From: Euglena gracilis
Lineage: Eukaryota > Euglenida > Euglenophyceae > Euglenales
Direction: 5' to 3'
DNA: 64,000 bases
NCBI GenBank assembly: GCA_039621445.1
Contig: CP154954.1
Coordinates: 78,192,073 to 78,256,072 of the forward strand
Each line of letters opens with the position of its first letter. The first letter of the stretch is position 1. Position numbers and translations under genes: made by a program. Under the pieces are notes generated by a model. The model had not been told where the DNA came from. It did no database searches and saw only the letters and a list, made by a program, of their open reading frames with translations. Below, piece by piece: positions 61,933 through 64,000 of the stretch.

Positions 61933-62020
61933 TAAGCCTGACCGGGGTCGAACCGGGAACCAGGGAACCGAAACCGCAAAAATTGCACCAAGCAAAATGC
62001 CTGAAATTTTATCCAAAATA
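61933..62020 (-). repeat. SINE-like repeat, reverse copy 4
   Basis: On the - strand: TTTTTGCGGTTTCGG, then a perfect B box GGTTCGACCCC (61,944-61,954) in CCCGGTTCGACCCCGGTCAG, and CCAGCTGGCAGCTTTTTTTT further on. The TTTTTGC(G/A)GTTTC block upstream of the B box is common to copies 2, 3 and 4. I could not fold a complete tRNA. Confidence 0.65.
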
Positions 62021-62169
62021 ATGCACCAACCCCCAAGTTATCTTTGAAAATTGGCAACGTTGCTCTTCAGAGCATTGAGAAGCGGTTGTGGTGGCACCAC
62101 CTCCATGAAATTTTTTTCAAAGCGCCTCAAAAAACCTTTAAAAAAACCCTTCAAAAACCCTTCAAAAAC

Positions 62170-62460
62170 CTCAGAAACCTGAAAAAAAAAATTGGCCAGG
62201 GAAAAATTTTTCGAATTTTGAGCAAAAAAGAAATTGCAAAAACTCGGCAGAAACAGGTCAACTGCGGGGAAAAAAATGCTTTTTGGCATCGCTGGAACAT
62301 TGTACAACCACTCAAAGCTCGAAAAAAAAATGCTCTTCAACCTGGCCCCACGTTGGTTCGATGTCCGAAAAGCACTTTGACATTTGAAAAACAGACGCCT
62401 TGAAAAATTCTTCAAATTTTGGTAATGCCTTAAAAACCCTCAAAAAACCCTTCAAAAAAA
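62170..62460 (-). repeat. Dispersed repeat family D, reverse copy, and CCTTCAAAAA repeats
   Basis: 62,225-62,310 matches family D on the - strand (CCAGCGATGCC, AAAAGCATTTTTTTCCCCGC, AGTTGACCTGTTTCTGCCGA). On both sides are CCTTCAAAAACC-type short repeats (62,125-62,175 and 62,425-62,460). No gene. Confidence 0.65.
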
Positions 62461-62763
62461 ACAACATAAAAAAGCTACTCCTGAAGATCTTTGCCTGATG
62501 ACTCATCACCCCCTAAATGGCTGGGTTGCGGATCAAAATGGGCTCGGCCCAAATTTGTAAGCTTTCTTTCATCGATTCATTTCTTTCAAGAAAGCAACTG
62601 ATTTCACCAAGGGAGCAGATTCCCCAATAAACAAGCAAATGGACTCAAGATGATTTCCCAAGTGCAACCCAGAAGACGTGTACAGGTCTGGTTTGCTGGC
62701 AGGGAAAGGTGCATTTCCCAACCCAGCTCTGTTGAAACTCCCTTGAAAAAGTTTCAAAAAATT

Positions 62764-63556
62764 TATGTATAAAAAAGCAGAATTTCCTGAAAGGAAGGCA
62801 GCACAACCCAGAAAATCCGTCTGAAGGTGCGAAGAAATGGAAAAGAAGCTGATCCCAGCAGTTCTGAAAGTGCCCCCACCCCCTGGTGTAAAACCGTTTG
62901 GAGACGGACACCAACTCTTTCACAGGATATCCACCGTTTTCCCCCCATCCGCAAGCACCCGGGACAAAATGATCAATCCCCAACCTGAACAATGGGGCGG
63001 CCAAACAGACTGATCTTTCGCCTGGCGAGAAGGGATGGGGGGCATGCTTGTGCTTACCAACCGGGGGGGGGAGGGGGGGGTATGCTATAGGGTGCCTGCC
63101 CCTAGCAGGCACACCCCCCCCCCGGGGGGGATAGGGGTCCGGGCCGGACCCAGAAAATTTTGATTGAAAATGGCCGTTTCCGGGCCCCCGGCGCCGAAGG
63201 CGCCGGGGTCGGAGGGGGGTGCCTGCTAGGGGCAGGCACCCCCCGAAACCCTACCCCCCCCGGGGGGGTCGGATCGGGTGCTATGGGGTGCCTGCCCCTA
63301 GCACCCCCCCCCCGTGGGGTAGGCACCCGACTAAGCACAAGCCTGATGGGGGGATGTCACCCCAAATTGACCCAAAAATATTATTTGGGGCACATTTTGG
63401 GGCAAATTTTCCCGAAAAATGCCCCCAAAAAAGTTTCCGTGCAGAGCGCCGGAAAAGAAAATTTTGACGCTTCGGGGGACAACATCTATAAAAAAGCAGA
63501 AATTTCTGAAAGGAAGGCAGCACAACCCAGAAAATCCGTCTGAAGGTGAGAAAGAA
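62764..63556 (+). repeat. Internal direct repeat of ~73 bp
   Basis: 62,764-62,838 and 63,484-63,556 share TATAAAAAAGCAGAA, TT(T/C)CTGAAAGGAAGGCAGC, ACAACCCAGAAAATCCGTCT, GAAGGTG. S2 copy 1 at 57 kb lacks the second one, so it was gained in this copy. Confidence 0.85.
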
Positions 63557-64000
63557 CCCTGGTATAAGGTTTTGACAGACATGGGCCCCACGCACACACG
63601 CACCTCTGGGCTGCCATCAGCTTGTGATATGCGGCCGCCGCTGCCCGCCTCCGGCTGCAGTCATCAACGCCGGGGGCGCCAGGTTGTTCTTTACCAACCC
63701 CGGGGGGGGGGGGGTCCGGAGTGCCTTTGAGTGCCTGCCCAGGCAGGCATTACCCCCCGGGGGGTGCTCTGCCCTTTAAACAACAACTTTTCTTCAGCAA
63801 ACATCTGTGGGTGCAGCCGGGATTGCAGCCCTGGGCCAATGCCACCCCCAAAACATTTTGTCAGCAGGCAATCCAAGCATCAGTCAGTCGGATCAAACAG
63901 ACAACATATGCCAGGGCAAATCACCGAACTGGCTAACCCCCCGCTGCTTACCCTTATTGTTCCCTTCCTCATTACCATTATTCATTCTTGCACTCACCCA
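62888..64000 (+). repeat. Segmental repeat S2, copy 2 (continues past the window)
   Basis: Homologous to 57,000-57,838 but longer, owing to the MITE at 63,043-63,345 and the 73-bp direct repeat at 63,484. The part from 63,569 is nearly identical to 57,399 onward. Confidence 0.93.
63043..63345 (+). mobile_element. Second MITE family, copy 2, with exact duplication and an empty site
   Basis: 303 bp, CATGCTTGTGCTTACC to ACTAAGCACAAGCCTG, flanked by ATGGGGGG at 63,035-63,042 and 63,346-63,353. The duplicate locus at about 57,140 has the uninterrupted sequence (AAGGGATGGGGGAATGTCACC), which is the empty site. The internal G/C palindromes include GCGCCGAAGGCGC and GCCTGCCCCTAGCAGGCA-type hairpins. 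No ORF. Confidence 0.95.

Noticed and set aside
61930-62020. A tRNA gene on the - strand
   Set aside because: There is a good T-arm/B box, but no anticodon arm, acceptor stem or A box that I can fold; the same block is in three other repeat copies.

Overview
This is a eukaryotic nuclear window, most likely from a microalga or other protist; I cannot name the genus. The evidence is short coding islands with strongly G/C-ending codons, many of them bounded by GT/AG splice sites, separated by introns full of G-runs, C-runs, microsatellites and transposon debris. I see no operons, no bacterial-type genes and no rRNA or intact tRNA gene. The coding islands I can support are all on the + strand between about 6.5 and 44 kb. 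The remainder is repetitive.

Layout. 1-5.8 kb: an array of about 31 copies of a ~162-bp satellite that decays at its right edge, followed by a two-copy 218-bp repeat. 6.5-10.2 kb: a few weak GC-rich exon candidates. 10.7-16.8 kb: a seven-exon mitochondrial carrier gene, with one PxD/ExxK/R signature in each of its three repeats, closest in my reading to the S-adenosylmethionine carrier type. 17.6-23 kb: exons of a Gly/Pro-rich protein containing a Gly-Lys-Gly-Glu-Tyr repeat. 23.3-27 kb: a tandem duplication and several Pro/Ala-rich exons. 29-44 kb: about a dozen exons of one or more Ser/Pro-rich proteins; splice phases agree across many neighbouring exons, so most may form one large gene. 44.5-50.6 kb: decayed DIRS-like tyrosine-recombinase retrotransposon material (RT, RNase H and recombinase on the - strand, a gag-like ORF on the + strand, and inverted repeats). 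50.7-64 kb: no convincing gene, only segmental duplications, MITEs, simple repeats and SINE-like copies.

Mobile elements dominate. The clearest is a MITE family with CAGGG...CCCTG ends and 8-bp target duplications (hAT-like), exact at 17.8, 18.4 and 52.8 kb. A second short family (CAGGCTTGTGC ends) is proven at 63.0 kb by its empty site in a duplicate at 57.1 kb. Other repeats are a 1.2-kb near-perfect palindrome (40.6-41.8 kb), two elements that carry tetranucleotide satellites between inverted ends, TIR elements at 13.9 and 37.1 kb (the latter filled with a ~10-bp minisatellite that switches orientation), and a SINE-like family with a Pol III B box.

The observation I would follow up first is in the carrier gene. 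Some of its intron borders carry short direct repeats (9 bp at intron 1), and the alignment-preferred joins there are not GT-AG, while the available GT-AG joins keep both repeat copies in the protein. Intron 1 also shares its interior with a second repeat copy. This looks like intron gain by insertion of short transposable elements (introner-like) in a genome full of short elements with 8-bp target duplications. It is an inference that RNA data would settle.
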